Program-made: the position numbers and the translations under genes | Notes under the pieces: generated by a model | Told to the model about the DNA's origin: nothing | The model's database searches: none | Seen by the model: the letters and a program-made list of their open reading frames with translations, nothing else | Source: an uncultured Chryseobacterium sp. | GTDB lineage: Bacteria; Bacteroidota; Bacteroidia; Flavobacteriales; Weeksellaceae | DNA: 64,000 nucleotides | Assembly: GCA_913775525.1 (NCBI GenBank) | Contig: CAJYLH010000017.1 | Location: 1 to 64,000, forward strand | Direction: 5' to 3' | In this document: positions 7,735 to 17,177 of the stretch, in pieces | Layout of the letters: each line of letters opens with the position of its first letter | Position numbering within the stretch: position 1 is the first letter of the stretch

Positions 7735-8754
7735 TTAATTTTTTACCAGGCCGTTCCTGAAACCTGACCCTCCCCTGCTTTCGCTTCCTCTGTTCTGAGG
7801 TCTGGGAGCGTTATCATTTCCGGGCTGCCGGAATCCTCCGTTATTTCGGAATCCTTCATTTCTTCTCGGAGCTTCCTCTCTTCTCGGCTCACTGTTTCCT
7901 CTGAAGCCGCCATTGTTTCTGAATCCGTCATCTCTCTTCGGAGCTTCCTCTCTTCTCGGCTCGCTATTTCCTCTGAAACCACCGTTATTCCTGAAACTGT
8001 CGTCTCTTCTGGGAGCAGCTTCCCTTCCTGGTTCATTATTTCCACGGAAGCCGCTATTGTTTCGTACTCCATTGTTATCTGAATTCCTGAAACCACCGGA
8101 ATTGCTTCTTATTCCTGAATCTGAGTCGCCTCTGAATCCGTTATTCCTTGTCCTGACAATATTAATGGTAGGATTGTCCTGACGGAACCTGTTACGGTCT
8201 ACCCTGAAAATATTGATGTTCACATTCCTGTACCGCGGCATAGGCCTGTATCTCGGAACATAATAGGTCCTTCTGTAGTTCTGGAAATAGGCTACCGGAT
8301 TATATCCGCGGTAATAATTGTTCTGGAATACCACAAAAACCCTTGGCCCCATAATCCTTTCCAGTGCGTAGAAGCGGTCATAATACCACCTGTCCGGATT
8401 GTACCTGTAAAAGTTATTCCATGCTGCAAAACTTCCGTACAGGTTATTCAGCTGTATGATCTGGTCTACCTGCCATGGCGAAAGCCTGTTCTGGCGGAAG
8501 AATACATTCCAGTTGATGTTCACCACACTGTTTCTGTAGTCATTATAATATCCCTGATAATAATCGTTCGGATAATAATCATTCGGATAGTTATAGTAAT
8601 AGTCATCAGGGAAATAATTTCTGTCATCATCATCACTGTAATATCCGCCGTCATTCTGGTAGTAACCATCGTTTCCCCACCCGTTATCCGGATATTGCTG
8701 GGCAGACGTTAAAGCGGCCCATCCCAAAGCAAATCCCAAAAGTATTTTTTTCAT
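7735..8754 (-). CDS. Exported Asn/Tyr/Arg-rich protein with C-terminal tandem repeats
   Basis: A 339-residue protein with a signal peptide (cleavage near residue 18, LTSAQQ). Residues about 20-75 are extremely Tyr/Asp/Asn rich (DYYPNDYY type). A central part, about 76-190, is Arg/Tyr rich and more folded-looking. From about 215 to 325 come imperfect 25-residue repeats of the form GFRGNSEPRREEAP plus RRxxGFRNNG, also obvious as ~78-bp DNA repeats. No catalytic motif is recognised. Low complexity and export suggest a surface or matrix protein. Related proteins in flavobacteria are annotated only as hypothetical. The start at 8754 gives a good signal peptide. Confidence 0.7.
   Translation of the reverse strand: MKKILLGFALGWAALTSAQQYPDNGWGNDGYYQNDGGYYSDDDDRNYFPDDYYYNYPNDYYPNDYYQGYYNDYRNSVVNINWNVFFRQNRLSPWQVDQIIQLNNLYGSFAAWNNFYRYNPDRWYYDRFYALERIMGPRVFVVFQNNYYRGYNPVAYFQNYRRTYYVPRYRPMPRYRNVNINIFRVDRNRFRQDNPTINIVRTRNNGFRGDSDSGIRSNSGGFRNSDNNGVRNNSGFRGNNEPGREAAPRRDDSFRNNGGFRGNSEPRREEAPKRDDGFRNNGGFRGNSEPRREEAPRRNEGFRNNGGFRQPGNDNAPRPQNRGSESRGGSGFRNGLVKN
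7810..8060 (-). repeat. Intragenic ~78-bp tandem repeats
   Basis: Three to four imperfect copies inside the exported protein gene, each encoding GFRGNSEPRREEAP-like followed by GFRNNG. Copy number could change by slippage without a frameshift, since the unit is a multiple of three. Confidence 0.7.
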
Positions 8755-8799
8755 TCTTATAGCTGGTATTGGTTATAAATAATCAGAATTTCTCATTCT

Positions 8800-8833
8800 A
8801 TCTTTTGGATATGAATACAAAAAAGAAGTTAAA
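8800..8833 (-). promoter_or_regulatory. Candidate envelope-regulon promoter (copy 2)
   Basis: Partner of the 7586-7619 motif, 46 bases before the start of the repeat-rich exported protein. The minus strand reads TTTAACTTCT, then a spacer, then CCAAAAGAT. Confidence 0.45.
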
Positions 8834-8891
8834 TCTTACGATAAAACTTCTTTAAATTATTTATTAACGAATTGATAATCAAATGTTAATT

Positions 8892-11543
8892 TTATATTCT
8901 TCCGCTATCTTTCACCCAAGAGGCTATTTTCTGATTGAATGACGGTCTATTTTTCAGCTCCTCAACAGTAAGGTGCATCCTGTACCTCCAGTAGTGTGGA
9001 AATACAGCAGGATTATTGATCCTTTCCTGGTCCATATCCGGATTGACCAGCTCCGGATCTGTCGCCAGGAATTCCTGAATCGGGAATACCGCTAACATGG
9101 CATCCGTATACAGGTGCTGCTTCATAATCATTTCAGCCAGTTCCGGACTCAGTTCATCAGGAGCTTTTCCGTACTGCATCAGCTGCTGATTGAAATACTG
9201 CTGTGTAAGATCCGGATTTTCTTTCCACCATTGTCTTAAAGTTGAGCTGTCATGGGAAGAGGCAGTCACTACATTCAGGTATCCTGCATTTTTAGGATTA
9301 TAGAACGGGATATTGTCTGAAGGCATGCGCTGGACTTTCAGGGCTACGATCGCCAGTTCATCCATTACGGCAGGTACACATTCCGGAACCAGACCTAAAT
9401 CTTCACCACAGATCAGCATTTTGGTACTGTTAAGGATGACCGGCAGTTTTTCCATGGCTTTCTCAGCCCAAAGCCCATCCTGTCTTTTGAAGAAATAATC
9501 CTGATATACATCGTACAGGGCTTTTTTCTCCCAATCGGATAAATAATGGTATGAATCGGTAAGGTATATATTAAACCTTGGATGGTACACCGTTTCTCCT
9601 TCGCGGTCTTCTGTTAAAAACAGGACGTTGGCACACAGCGAAATCATAGGTTCCTCAATGGCACTGTTCGGATTACTCCTGAAGAAGTCCGTTAATTTCC
9701 GCTGGGTATCGAATGCTTCTTTCAGGGTGTATGTACCATCATCATTACGATTGACAAACTCCAATACTTTGCCGCTGTTTTCCCCAAAATAATTCCAGAG
9801 GATCTGGTCATTAATAAATGGCTTACAGTAGCGGTCATAAGAAAACGGAATATGCCTTGACCTGAATTCTTCCTCTGTTATGGGAACGGCAGGATAAAAA
9901 TACCCTAAAATCCCCTGGGTAGCGGATACCGGCATCCTCCAGATCCTGAAGAATCCGAGGATATGATCGATTCTCATGGCATCAAAATACTTTTCCAGTG
10001 CTTTGAACCTATTTTTCCACCAGGTATAATCGTCTGCCTTCATAGCTTCCCAGTTGTAGGTAGGAAACTCCCAGTTCTGGCCCAGTTCCGTAAACTGATC
10101 CGGCGGTGCACCGGCCTGGAAATCCATTCCGAACAGCTCCGGTTCTGTCCATGCTTCCACAGAATACCGGTAAATCCCGATCGGCAGGTCTCCTTTTATG
10201 GAAATCCCGAGGTTATGGATGTATTCAACGGCATCTTTAAGCTGGTTATGCAATTGGTACTGCACCCATGAATGGAGCATCACGGCATCATAATCTTTGC
10301 TTTTCACAGTAAAAAACTGGGCAATTTTTCCTGCAATATATTTTTTATGGGTCTTCCAGTCGTTGAAGTTCGGTGTATGGTATTTATCCCTGAGCACACA
10401 GAAAGCAGCATAAGGATTCAGCCAGCTTTCATTATCTTTCAGGAATTTCTTGAAGTTGCGGTCTTTATAGATCTTATCTTTATGAGTACTGAAAACAGCC
10501 TTCAGGAATTTCCATTTCCCGGCAATCATTTTTTCATAATCGATCAGCGGCAGATCGTTCAGGGCTTGCTTTTCAGATTCATATTCAGTCACAAGTTCTT
10601 CCGGTAACGGAAAATCCAGGTTCTTCAATGAAATGTACTGCGGATGTAAAGCATATACGGAAACGGCAGCATACGGATAAGAATCAGTCCAGGAATAATT
10701 GGCCGTCGTATCATTGATCGGCAGGATCTGGATGATGCCCAGATTGGTTTCCTGTGCCCAGTCTCCCAATTCCTTAATGTCGGAAAACTCTCCGACCCCG
10801 AATCCGTTTTCAGTTCGTAAAGCAAATACAGGAACGGCAACTCCTGCATCGTGGTACATCTGGGAGAGCTTAAACTTATAATAATGGTTGGCAACAATAT
10901 ACAGCGTATCCTTCATCCTGTTCTGAACTGTATACCGGTTGCCTCCGGATTCCAGATCCACCATTTGCCGGGTTTCCTTGTCGTAGATACCGTATTTGAA
11001 CTGAATGGGTTCGTCTTCCGGAATCTCAACAGCCGCTTCCCAAATCCCGTAATCCGTTTGTAACAAATGAATTGCCTTTTCAGGATTCCAGCTTCCCAAA
11101 GACGACGTGCTGCCGAAGAGGACAATTTGCCAATTCGGATGGTACAGCGGCGCTTCTATGCGGAAAAGATGGGTATGCTTCTTTAATACAGAAACCTTTT
11201 CCGGCCGGAATTGGTTAAGCTTATGGTAAAGTATTTTATTATTGAGGTAGTTTTCTGGAAAATTTTTATTGTTCCATTCATCGAAAATAACGAACTCTTT
11301 ATAATTATGAGAAAAAGCAAGCGTATGAGGAACAAACTCTTCTCTTAGCATGCTACCGCTTTCATGCATGACGCGGTAATGGTAGGTAATGGATTTTGAA
11401 AAGTAATCTACCTCGCATTTCCAGGAACCGTTTTCCCCGTAATACATCGTATGGTGCTGAGGTGCTGCATCCTGTTCATGAATGACCAGCTGCAGGCTTT
11501 CTCCTATTTTTGTATTGTAACCTACATTAAAATATAGTTTCAT
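8892..11543 (-). CDS. malQ: 4-alpha-glucanotransferase (GH77, amylomaltase) with N-terminal starch-binding domains
   Basis: An 883-residue cytosolic enzyme (no signal peptide) that transfers alpha-1,4-glucan segments during maltodextrin or glycogen turnover. The N-terminal ~220 residues contain CBM20-like beta-sandwiches (IVLFGSTSSLGSWNPEKA near 135-152); the GH77 barrel occupies about 240-870. Catalytic motifs are visible: the nucleophile Asp in MRIDHILGFFRIW near 527, the acid/base Glu in ICGEDLGLVP near 712, and Asp in SSHDSSTLRQWW near 761. The length and the CBM20-GH77 layout match the long DPE2-like MalQ form common in Bacteroidota. Monocistronic. Confidence 0.92.
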   Translation of the reverse strand: MKLYFNVGYNTKIGESLQLVIHEQDAAPQHHTMYYGENGSWKCEVDYFSKSITYHYRVMHESGSMLREEFVPHTLAFSHNYKEFVIFDEWNNKNFPENYLNNKILYHKLNQFRPEKVSVLKKHTHLFRIEAPLYHPNWQIVLFGSTSSLGSWNPEKAIHLLQTDYGIWEAAVEIPEDEPIQFKYGIYDKETRQMVDLESGGNRYTVQNRMKDTLYIVANHYYKFKLSQMYHDAGVAVPVFALRTENGFGVGEFSDIKELGDWAQETNLGIIQILPINDTTANYSWTDSYPYAAVSVYALHPQYISLKNLDFPLPEELVTEYESEKQALNDLPLIDYEKMIAGKWKFLKAVFSTHKDKIYKDRNFKKFLKDNESWLNPYAAFCVLRDKYHTPNFNDWKTHKKYIAGKIAQFFTVKSKDYDAVMLHSWVQYQLHNQLKDAVEYIHNLGISIKGDLPIGIYRYSVEAWTEPELFGMDFQAGAPPDQFTELGQNWEFPTYNWEAMKADDYTWWKNRFKALEKYFDAMRIDHILGFFRIWRMPVSATQGILGYFYPAVPITEEEFRSRHIPFSYDRYCKPFINDQILWNYFGENSGKVLEFVNRNDDGTYTLKEAFDTQRKLTDFFRSNPNSAIEEPMISLCANVLFLTEDREGETVYHPRFNIYLTDSYHYLSDWEKKALYDVYQDYFFKRQDGLWAEKAMEKLPVILNSTKMLICGEDLGLVPECVPAVMDELAIVALKVQRMPSDNIPFYNPKNAGYLNVVTASSHDSSTLRQWWKENPDLTQQYFNQQLMQYGKAPDELSPELAEMIMKQHLYTDAMLAVFPIQEFLATDPELVNPDMDQERINNPAVFPHYWRYRMHLTVEELKNRPSFNQKIASWVKDSGRI

Positions 11544-11611
11544 TTACATTTTTTTATAAAAATACGGTATAATCCTGAAAAATAAAATTTATTGAATATC
11601 AAATAATCATT

Positions 11612-11641
11612 AAAAAGCCTTTCCAGAATACTGAAAAGGCT
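11612..11641 (-). terminator. Terminator of the T9SS protein gene
   Basis: The minus strand reads AGCCTTTTCAG, a short loop, CTGGAAAGGCT, then a T-run, 55 bases after the stop codon at 11697. Confidence 0.8.
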
Positions 11642-11696
11642 GTAATATATCGTGTTGACTCTTTAAATACTGCTATGGCAGATGAATGCCAAGTCT

Positions 11697-12866
11697 TTAA
11701 TCGGTAACCAGAATTTTTTTGTTCAGAATTGCTTTCCCGCTTGAATCTGTGATGTTCACCAGATAAGATCCGCTGACCAGGTTTTTCAGGGATACTTTTT
11801 CATTCAGCAGGCCATCTTTAACGGAAAGATTCTGCCTGAACAGATTCTTACCTGAAAGATCATAGATACTGACTGTAATATTTCCTTTCACAGCTTTATC
11901 ACTGATGCTGACGTTGATGAAATGTTCATCCACCCTGGTAGGGTAAACATCAGCATTAAAGGATGGAGACTGAACAGAGGAAGCTCTGTCATGAGCAAAA
12001 TATTTACTGGCCAGATCATAAATATGAAGGTTCTGCTCACCCGGAAGCTGCTTCGCCTGAAGGTTTTCAAGGTTAACCTCATACAATCCGGCACCTTTTG
12101 CACTGGCAATAACGACCCTTCCTTTAGAATTAACCGCAGATCCGTTAACAGAATAATTGTCAGGCAATCCGCTGATTTTTCCCATGAACTTTGCTTTCAT
12201 TTCACTGGTAAGTATTCTAAATACATTGCCGGAAGTGGAAAAAACATAGAAATTACCGTCTGCATCGGCAATCATATCGCCACCAAATCCTGTTTCGATC
12301 GTGGTAAATGAATTTTTACCATTCCCGGAATCGTCTTTAACAATCCCGAGGTCTGTTACGGCATACCGGCTCCCCTGCCTGCTAATTTTGAGAAACTGGG
12401 TTCCTGCATTATTCATTGCATAGATATGGCCATCGTAACCGGCAGTCATTCTGGTGATGTGGGAATTGATGTCGCAGGCGGTTACCCTTGCCACGTCATT
12501 TTCTACCAGCGTAATTTCTTTGGTTTTAGGATTGAGGATATAGATATTGGACGAAAACATAGGCATATAGACGAGGCTGTTACTGCCTGCGTCATAAGCC
12601 AGCGCAGCCATCGTAGTGGCCTGGGCACTGCCGTATGCGTTTTTATCTTCCGAAACAGTACTGTTCCTCGATTGGGCAAACACTTTTGATGTGGCCTCTG
12701 AAGTAAAAATCCTCTCTCCGGAAATACCGTTTGCAGCATCTAAAGCCCGGAAGTCACTAAAGGTAATGGATGGAGTTTCTTTTCCGGCGAGTGCAAAAAA
12801 ATCCTGCTGTGCGAAAGCACCGGCACTCATGAACAGCAAAAAAACAGGGAATAAACGTTTCTTCAT
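11697..12866 (-). CDS. T9SS-secreted protein, beta-propeller-like, with type A sorting domain
   Basis: A 389-residue protein with a signal peptide (to about residue 19, AGAFAQQ). The body (about 60-290) has repeated short beta motifs, such as SNIYILNPKTKEITLVEND, HIYAMNNAGTQFLKIS and GNFYVFSTSGNVFRI, that look like propeller blades. The last ~75 residues form a type IX sorting domain (VSIYDLSGKNLFRQN ... LVSGSYLVNI ... KKILVTD). It should cross the outer membrane through T9SS and be released or anchored at the surface. The ligand or activity is unknown. Monocistronic, with its own terminator. Confidence 0.8.
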   Translation of the reverse strand: MKKRLFPVFLLFMSAGAFAQQDFFALAGKETPSITFSDFRALDAANGISGERIFTSEATSKVFAQSRNSTVSEDKNAYGSAQATTMAALAYDAGSNSLVYMPMFSSNIYILNPKTKEITLVENDVARVTACDINSHITRMTAGYDGHIYAMNNAGTQFLKISRQGSRYAVTDLGIVKDDSGNGKNSFTTIETGFGGDMIADADGNFYVFSTSGNVFRILTSEMKAKFMGKISGLPDNYSVNGSAVNSKGRVVIASAKGAGLYEVNLENLQAKQLPGEQNLHIYDLASKYFAHDRASSVQSPSFNADVYPTRVDEHFINVSISDKAVKGNITVSIYDLSGKNLFRQNLSVKDGLLNEKVSLKNLVSGSYLVNITDSSGKAILNKKILVTD

Positions 12867-13024
12867 AGTATTGAATTTAGATTCGTAAGTTATTTAGTAT
12901 GCCTAAGTTACTCATTTTTAAGATTCAATTATAAAAAACAGATGAAAATAATGTGATGCTCCCTGTATAGACTTTAGTTAGACTACAAAAGACTTTGTTT
13001 CATTCCGGATATTCCAAATAAAAA

Positions 13025-13047
13025 TCCCGCAGGCAAAACCTGCGGGA
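13025..13047 (-). terminator. Terminator of cysS
   Basis: TCCCGCAGG pairs with CCTGCGGGA across a 5-base loop. On the minus strand it is followed by TTTTTATTT, about 20 bases after the cysS stop. Confidence 0.92.
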
Positions 13048-13068
13048 ATATATTGAGGAATGATATTC

Positions 13069-14547
13069 TTAATTCAGAACATATGATGTCCCTTCCCGTC
13101 CGTCTTTCAGTTCAATGCCTTCGGCAAGGAGCTTATCCCTGATCTGATCGGAAAGTTCGAAGTTTTTTGCTTTCCTGGCCTGGTTCCTGAGCTCTATCAG
13201 TACTTTTAAGGTCTGATCCAGTTTTTCATTATTGTTTTCTTCAATATTCTGAAGCCCTAAAACATCAAATACAAAGGCATTCAATATAGCTTTCAGGTCT
13301 TCCAGTTCTTCCGGTGAAATGGTTTCTTTACCATCATTAAGGGCAAAAATAAATTTTACCGCTTCAAAAAGGTGGGCAATCAGGACCGGAGAGTTGAAAT
13401 CGTCCGTCAGCGCATCATATGCCTTTCCTTTCCATTCTGAATAATTAAATCCTGAAGCACCCTGATTACCTGTTTTCTCTTTTATCTGTTCCCCGTTAAT
13501 GATTTTAAGGGCTTCCATCAGCCTGATGAACCCTTTTTCACTGGCCGTCATGGCATCATTGGAGATATCCAGCACACTTCTATAGTGGGCCTGCAGGAAG
13601 CAGAACCTTACGATAGACGGGTGGAATGGTTTTTCGAAGAAATCATTTTCTCCGGTAACCAGCTGCATCGGCAGGATATAATTCCCGGTGGATTTGCTCA
13701 TCCTCTGCCCGTTCATGGTCAACATATTGGCATGCATCCAGTAATTTACCGGAGCGGCATCATTGCACGCTTTTCCCTGCGCGATTTCACATTCGTGATG
13801 CGGAAATTTAAGGTCCATCCCTCCTCCGTGGATATCAAAAGTCTCTCCAAGGTATTTGGTACTCATGGCAGTACACTCCAGGTGCCAACCGGGGAAACCT
13901 TCTCCCCAAGGGGAATTCCATCGCATAATATGAGCCGGTGACGCTTTTTTCCAGAGGGCAAAATCCTGCGGGTTTTTCTTTTCTCCCTGTCCGTCCAGGT
14001 CGCGGGTATTCGCAAAGAGTTCTTCAATATTTCTTTTTGAAAGCTCGCCATAGTTCAGGCCTCTCCTGTTATATTCCAATACATCGAAGTAAACGGAACC
14101 GTTGCTTTCATAGGCAAAGCCTCTTTCAATCAGCTTTTGGGTCAGTTCGATCTGTTCTACGATGTGACCTGTAGCTGTCGGCTCAATATTGGGCGGCAGA
14201 AGGTTGAACATTTCTAAAACCTTATGAAAATCTACGGTATATTTCTGTACGATTTCCATTGGCTCCAGTTTTTCCAGGCGGGTCTGTTTTACAAACCTGT
14301 CGTTGTTGACATCGCCATCATCGGTCAGGTGGCCGGCATCGGTGATGTTTCTTACATACCTGACTTTGTAGCCAAGGTGTTTCAGGCTCCTGTAAATAAA
14401 ATCGAAGGAAAGGAAAGTCCTTACGTTTCCTAAATGCACATTGCTGTACACCGTGGGTCCGCAGACATACATTCCTACGTTGCCTTCCAAGATAGGTTTG
14501 AATATTTCTTTTTCGCCTGAAAGCGAGTTGTATATTTTTAGTTGCAT
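13069..14547 (-). CDS. cysS: Cysteinyl-tRNA synthetase
   Basis: A 492-residue class I aminoacyl-tRNA synthetase that charges tRNA-Cys. The zinc/Cys-binding signature MYVCGPTVY is near residue 26, the HIGH-equivalent is VHLGN, further zinc ligands appear in HLECTAMS and PHHECEIAQ, and the KMSKS loop is [10 protein letters not shown]. The C-terminal helical domain ends with the usual [18 protein letters not shown] motif. Length is standard. The 5' leader contains a run of 8-bp AT-rich repeats (14553-14592). Confidence 0.97.
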   Translation of the reverse strand: MQLKIYNSLSGEKEIFKPILEGNVGMYVCGPTVYSNVHLGNVRTFLSFDFIYRSLKHLGYKVRYVRNITDAGHLTDDGDVNNDRFVKQTRLEKLEPMEIVQKYTVDFHKVLEMFNLLPPNIEPTATGHIVEQIELTQKLIERGFAYESNGSVYFDVLEYNRRGLNYGELSKRNIEELFANTRDLDGQGEKKNPQDFALWKKASPAHIMRWNSPWGEGFPGWHLECTAMSTKYLGETFDIHGGGMDLKFPHHECEIAQGKACNDAAPVNYWMHANMLTMNGQRMSKSTGNYILPMQLVTGENDFFEKPFHPSIVRFCFLQAHYRSVLDISNDAMTASEKGFIRLMEALKIINGEQIKEKTGNQGASGFNYSEWKGKAYDALTDDFNSPVLIAHLFEAVKFIFALNDGKETISPEELEDLKAILNAFVFDVLGLQNIEENNNEKLDQTLKVLIELRNQARKAKNFELSDQIRDKLLAEGIELKDGREGTSYVLN

Positions 14548-14552
14548 GTGGT

Positions 14553-14592
14553 AAAATTGAACGATTTAATGATTTAAAAATTTAAAGATGAG
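14553..14592 (-). repeat. Octameric AT-rich repeat in the cysS leader
   Basis: Five 8-base units in register: AAAATTGA, ACGATTTA, ATGATTTA, AAAATTTA, AAGATGAG. They lie 6-45 bases before the cysS start codon. A similar array precedes the gene at 58510-59433. Confidence 0.55.
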
Positions 14593-14681
14593 TCAAAAAT
14601 AATTCTAACCACAACAAATAATGGTGGTTACAAAAATTTTGTCTGAAATTTTTTTAAATTTTATCATATGATCCGTATCTG

Positions 14682-15347
14682 TTAATCTAATTTCGCGTGA
14701 CTTCCCACATAATGCAGGAATTCCTGGCGGGTAATCGGGTTGGTTCTGAAAATCCCACTCAATTCTGCCGTTATGGTAGAGCTTGCCGTATCTTTAATTC
14801 CCCTGCAATTTACGCAAAGATGTTTAGCATCGATGATACAGGCCACATCTTTTGTTCCCAGGGCTTCTTTTAGAGCATCCACGATCTGCATGGTAAGCCT
14901 TTCCTGGACTTGCGGCCTCTTGGCATAATAATCCACAATCCTGTTAATTTTTGAAAGGCCGATTACTTCCCCATTGGAAATATAAGCTACATGGGCTCTT
15001 CCTATAATGGGCAAAAAGTGATGTTCGCAGAATGAATATACGGTAATATCTTTTTCCACCAGCATCTGGCGGTATTTGTATTTATTGGAAAACGTGGAAA
15101 TTCCGGGTTTGTTTTCCGGAAGGAGGCCACCGAAAATCTCATTCACATACATTTTAGCAACGCGCCTCGGGGAATCTTTCAGGGAATCATCGGTCATATC
15201 CAGCCCTAATGTTTCCATGATCTCTCCGAAAAGATGGGTAATTTTTTCAATCTTCTCGTCTGGTGATTTGTCAAAAGCATCCTGTCTTATGGGCGTATGT
15301 TCTTTTCCTGTGAAAATATCATCGTCATTATCCGTAAAATCAACCAT
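14682..15347 (-). CDS. folE: GTP cyclohydrolase I
   Basis: A 221-residue enzyme converting GTP to 7,8-dihydroneopterin triphosphate, the first step of folate (and pterin) synthesis. The zinc ligands are visible in SFCEHHFLPI and LCVNCRGI; the GTP-binding segment GLSKINRIVDYYAKRPQVQERL is the typical family block. Length is normal for the decamer-forming FolE type I. An upstream -7-like element, TATTTTTG, lies at 15364-15371 on the minus strand. It is transcribed toward cysS, but 134 bases separate them. Confidence 0.96.
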   Translation of the reverse strand: MVDFTDNDDDIFTGKEHTPIRQDAFDKSPDEKIEKITHLFGEIMETLGLDMTDDSLKDSPRRVAKMYVNEIFGGLLPENKPGISTFSNKYKYRQMLVEKDITVYSFCEHHFLPIIGRAHVAYISNGEVIGLSKINRIVDYYAKRPQVQERLTMQIVDALKEALGTKDVACIIDAKHLCVNCRGIKDTASSTITAELSGIFRTNPITRQEFLHYVGSHAKLD

Positions 15348-15448
15348 TTTTAATTATTTCCGACAAAAATACGGATAATATCTGTTCGCATATTTCGATT
15401 TAAATTAAAAAAAATATTATCTTAGAAGTTCACTCGTATAAAAAAATC

Positions 15449-16606
15449 ATGATTATTGTTGAAGAGGTACAAAATGAAAACCAAAAGAGGGAATTTCTTG
15501 AATTTCCGGCCAGGCTTTATCAAAATGACAAAAATTATATCCGTCCTCTGGACAAAGACATTGAAGATATTTTTAACCCGGAAAAAAATAAATTTTTCAA
15601 AGACGGTTTATGTGCCCGTTTCCTTTTCAGAAATAAAAAACATGAAATAGTAGGCAAAACGGCTGTTTTTATCAACCAGCAGTATAAGCAGAAGCAACCT
15701 ACGGGAGGACTAGGCTTCTTCGACTGTATCAATGACCAGCAAACCGCCGATTTTATTTTCGATTATTGCAGGAACTGGCTGCAAGAGCATGGTATGGAAG
15801 CTATGGACGGCCCGATTAACTTCGGCGAACGGGATAAATTCTGGGGCCTGCTTACCGAAGGTTTTATAGAACCTTTATACGGAATGAACTATAATCAGCC
15901 TTACTACAAAACGCTGTTTGAGAATTACGGATTCAAAATCTATTTTGAGCAGCTCTGTTTTTCAAGGCCGGTTTTCGGAGAAGTTTCCAGGGTGTTCACC
16001 CTTATGCATGCCAAGCACAAGAGAAACCCTGCCATTTCTGCCCTGCCGATGAAAAAGAACAACCTGGAAAAATTTGCCAGGGATTTCACGGAAGTTTACA
16101 ATAAAGCCTGGGCAGCCCACGGAGAAGGAAAACAGATGGAAGAAGCTAAGGTCCTGAAGATGTTTAAGACCATGAAGCCCATCATCAACGAGCATATTTC
16201 GTGGTTTGTCTATGAAGGCAAAAAGCCCATTGCCATGTGGATGAATATCCCTGACCTTAACCAGTGGTTTAAATACCTCAACGGTAAATTCGGCCTGCTG
16301 GAAAAGCTGAAATTCATGTGGGTGAAAAAATTCAGGAAAAACGAAAAGATGGTAGGCCTGGTTTTTGGTGTAGTGCCTGAGTGGCAGAAAAAAGGAATTG
16401 AAGGCTACATGATCTGGGAAGGCACACAGCACCTGAGAAAGCATACCGATTTTAAGGTTACGGAACTGCAGTGGATCGGTGATTTCAATCCTAAAATGAT
16501 CAGGATCGCTGAAAACCTGGATACCACTGTCACAAGAAAACTGGCTACCTACCGGTATTTATTCGATAGGGAAACAGCATTTGAACGACATCCTGAACTC
16601 AATTAA
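15449..16606 (+). CDS. GNAT-like conserved protein
   Basis: A 385-residue cytosolic protein of a family widespread in Bacteroidota and usually annotated as N-acetyltransferase-like. The region about 1-160 (EFPARLYQNDKNYIRPLD, then GGLGFFDCINDQQTADFIFDYCRNWL) and the C-terminal third (LVFGVVPEWQKKGIEGYMIWEG, an acetyl-CoA-loop-like segment) look like two GNAT folds. The substrate is unknown. It is followed 10 bases later by a small membrane-anchored protein gene, suggesting an operon. No promoter of high quality was seen in the 100-base divergent gap with folE. Confidence 0.7.
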   Translation: MIIVEEVQNENQKREFLEFPARLYQNDKNYIRPLDKDIEDIFNPEKNKFFKDGLCARFLFRNKKHEIVGKTAVFINQQYKQKQPTGGLGFFDCINDQQTADFIFDYCRNWLQEHGMEAMDGPINFGERDKFWGLLTEGFIEPLYGMNYNQPYYKTLFENYGFKIYFEQLCFSRPVFGEVSRVFTLMHAKHKRNPAISALPMKKNNLEKFARDFTEVYNKAWAAHGEGKQMEEAKVLKMFKTMKPIINEHISWFVYEGKKPIAMWMNIPDLNQWFKYLNGKFGLLEKLKFMWVKKFRKNEKMVGLVFGVVPEWQKKGIEGYMIWEGTQHLRKHTDFKVTELQWIGDFNPKMIRIAENLDTTVTRKLATYRYLFDRETAFERHPELN

Positions 16607-16616
16607 AAAATATATT

Positions 16617-17120
16617 ATGGAACTATTCCTTTTACTGATCTTTTTTCTGTTTTTCATCCTTTGTATTCCTGCTGCCGTACTGCTAATTGCCTTTCTGGCA
16701 GCCAGAAGCAGGAAGAGAAAACAGGAAGCCCTGCTGGCTGAACTGGGTCCTCCGGAACATTATGCCCTGGTACGCTATAATATGGGCAATACCCAAAACC
16801 AGTTTTTCAAGATTAAGGCATTTCAGGGAAGCGGGGTGTTGTATCTGGACGGGCGGGATATTAAATTCGTAGATACCCTGCATCAGAATCCCTACACTTT
16901 TCCCATGGACCAATCGTCAATTATCTGGGAGGATGTTAATCTGGTCAATGGCCTTCTCAAGTGGTTTTCAATCTCTGACGGCCAGCAAAAATATTTCTTC
17001 AATATAGAAAGCGGAATGTTTATTTTCAATACAGATTCTTCCAAGCCGACCACCAAGAGTGTCTTTGACACGCTGATCAGGCACCAGAATGATTACAGAT
17101 CCCCTGAACTTCCAGTGTAA
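16617..17120 (+). CDS. Small membrane-anchored protein of unknown function
   Basis: A 167-residue protein with one strong N-terminal transmembrane segment (about 2-28, mostly Leu/Phe/Ile, then RSRKRKQE on the cytosolic side) and a soluble, beta-rich domain of about 130 residues. The start is set at the ATG at 16617, because the longer frame from 16581 would overlap the upstream gene and push the membrane segment inward. Likely co-transcribed with the GNAT-like gene. No family recognised. Confidence 0.6.
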   Translation: MELFLLLIFFLFFILCIPAAVLLIAFLAARSRKRKQEALLAELGPPEHYALVRYNMGNTQNQFFKIKAFQGSGVLYLDGRDIKFVDTLHQNPYTFPMDQSSIIWEDVNLVNGLLKWFSISDGQQKYFFNIESGMFIFNTDSSKPTTKSVFDTLIRHQNDYRSPELPV

Positions 17121-17126
17121 ATAAAC

Positions 17127-17156
17127 AGTGCTCCGGATCAGATGATCCGGAGCACT
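17127..17156. terminator. Bidirectional hairpin terminator
   Basis: Perfect 14-bp arms (17127-17140 and 17143-17156) ending in TTTTA on the plus strand. It separates the converging membrane-protein gene and metF. Confidence 0.85.
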
Positions 17157-17177
17157 TTTATTTGATCCACTTTACAA

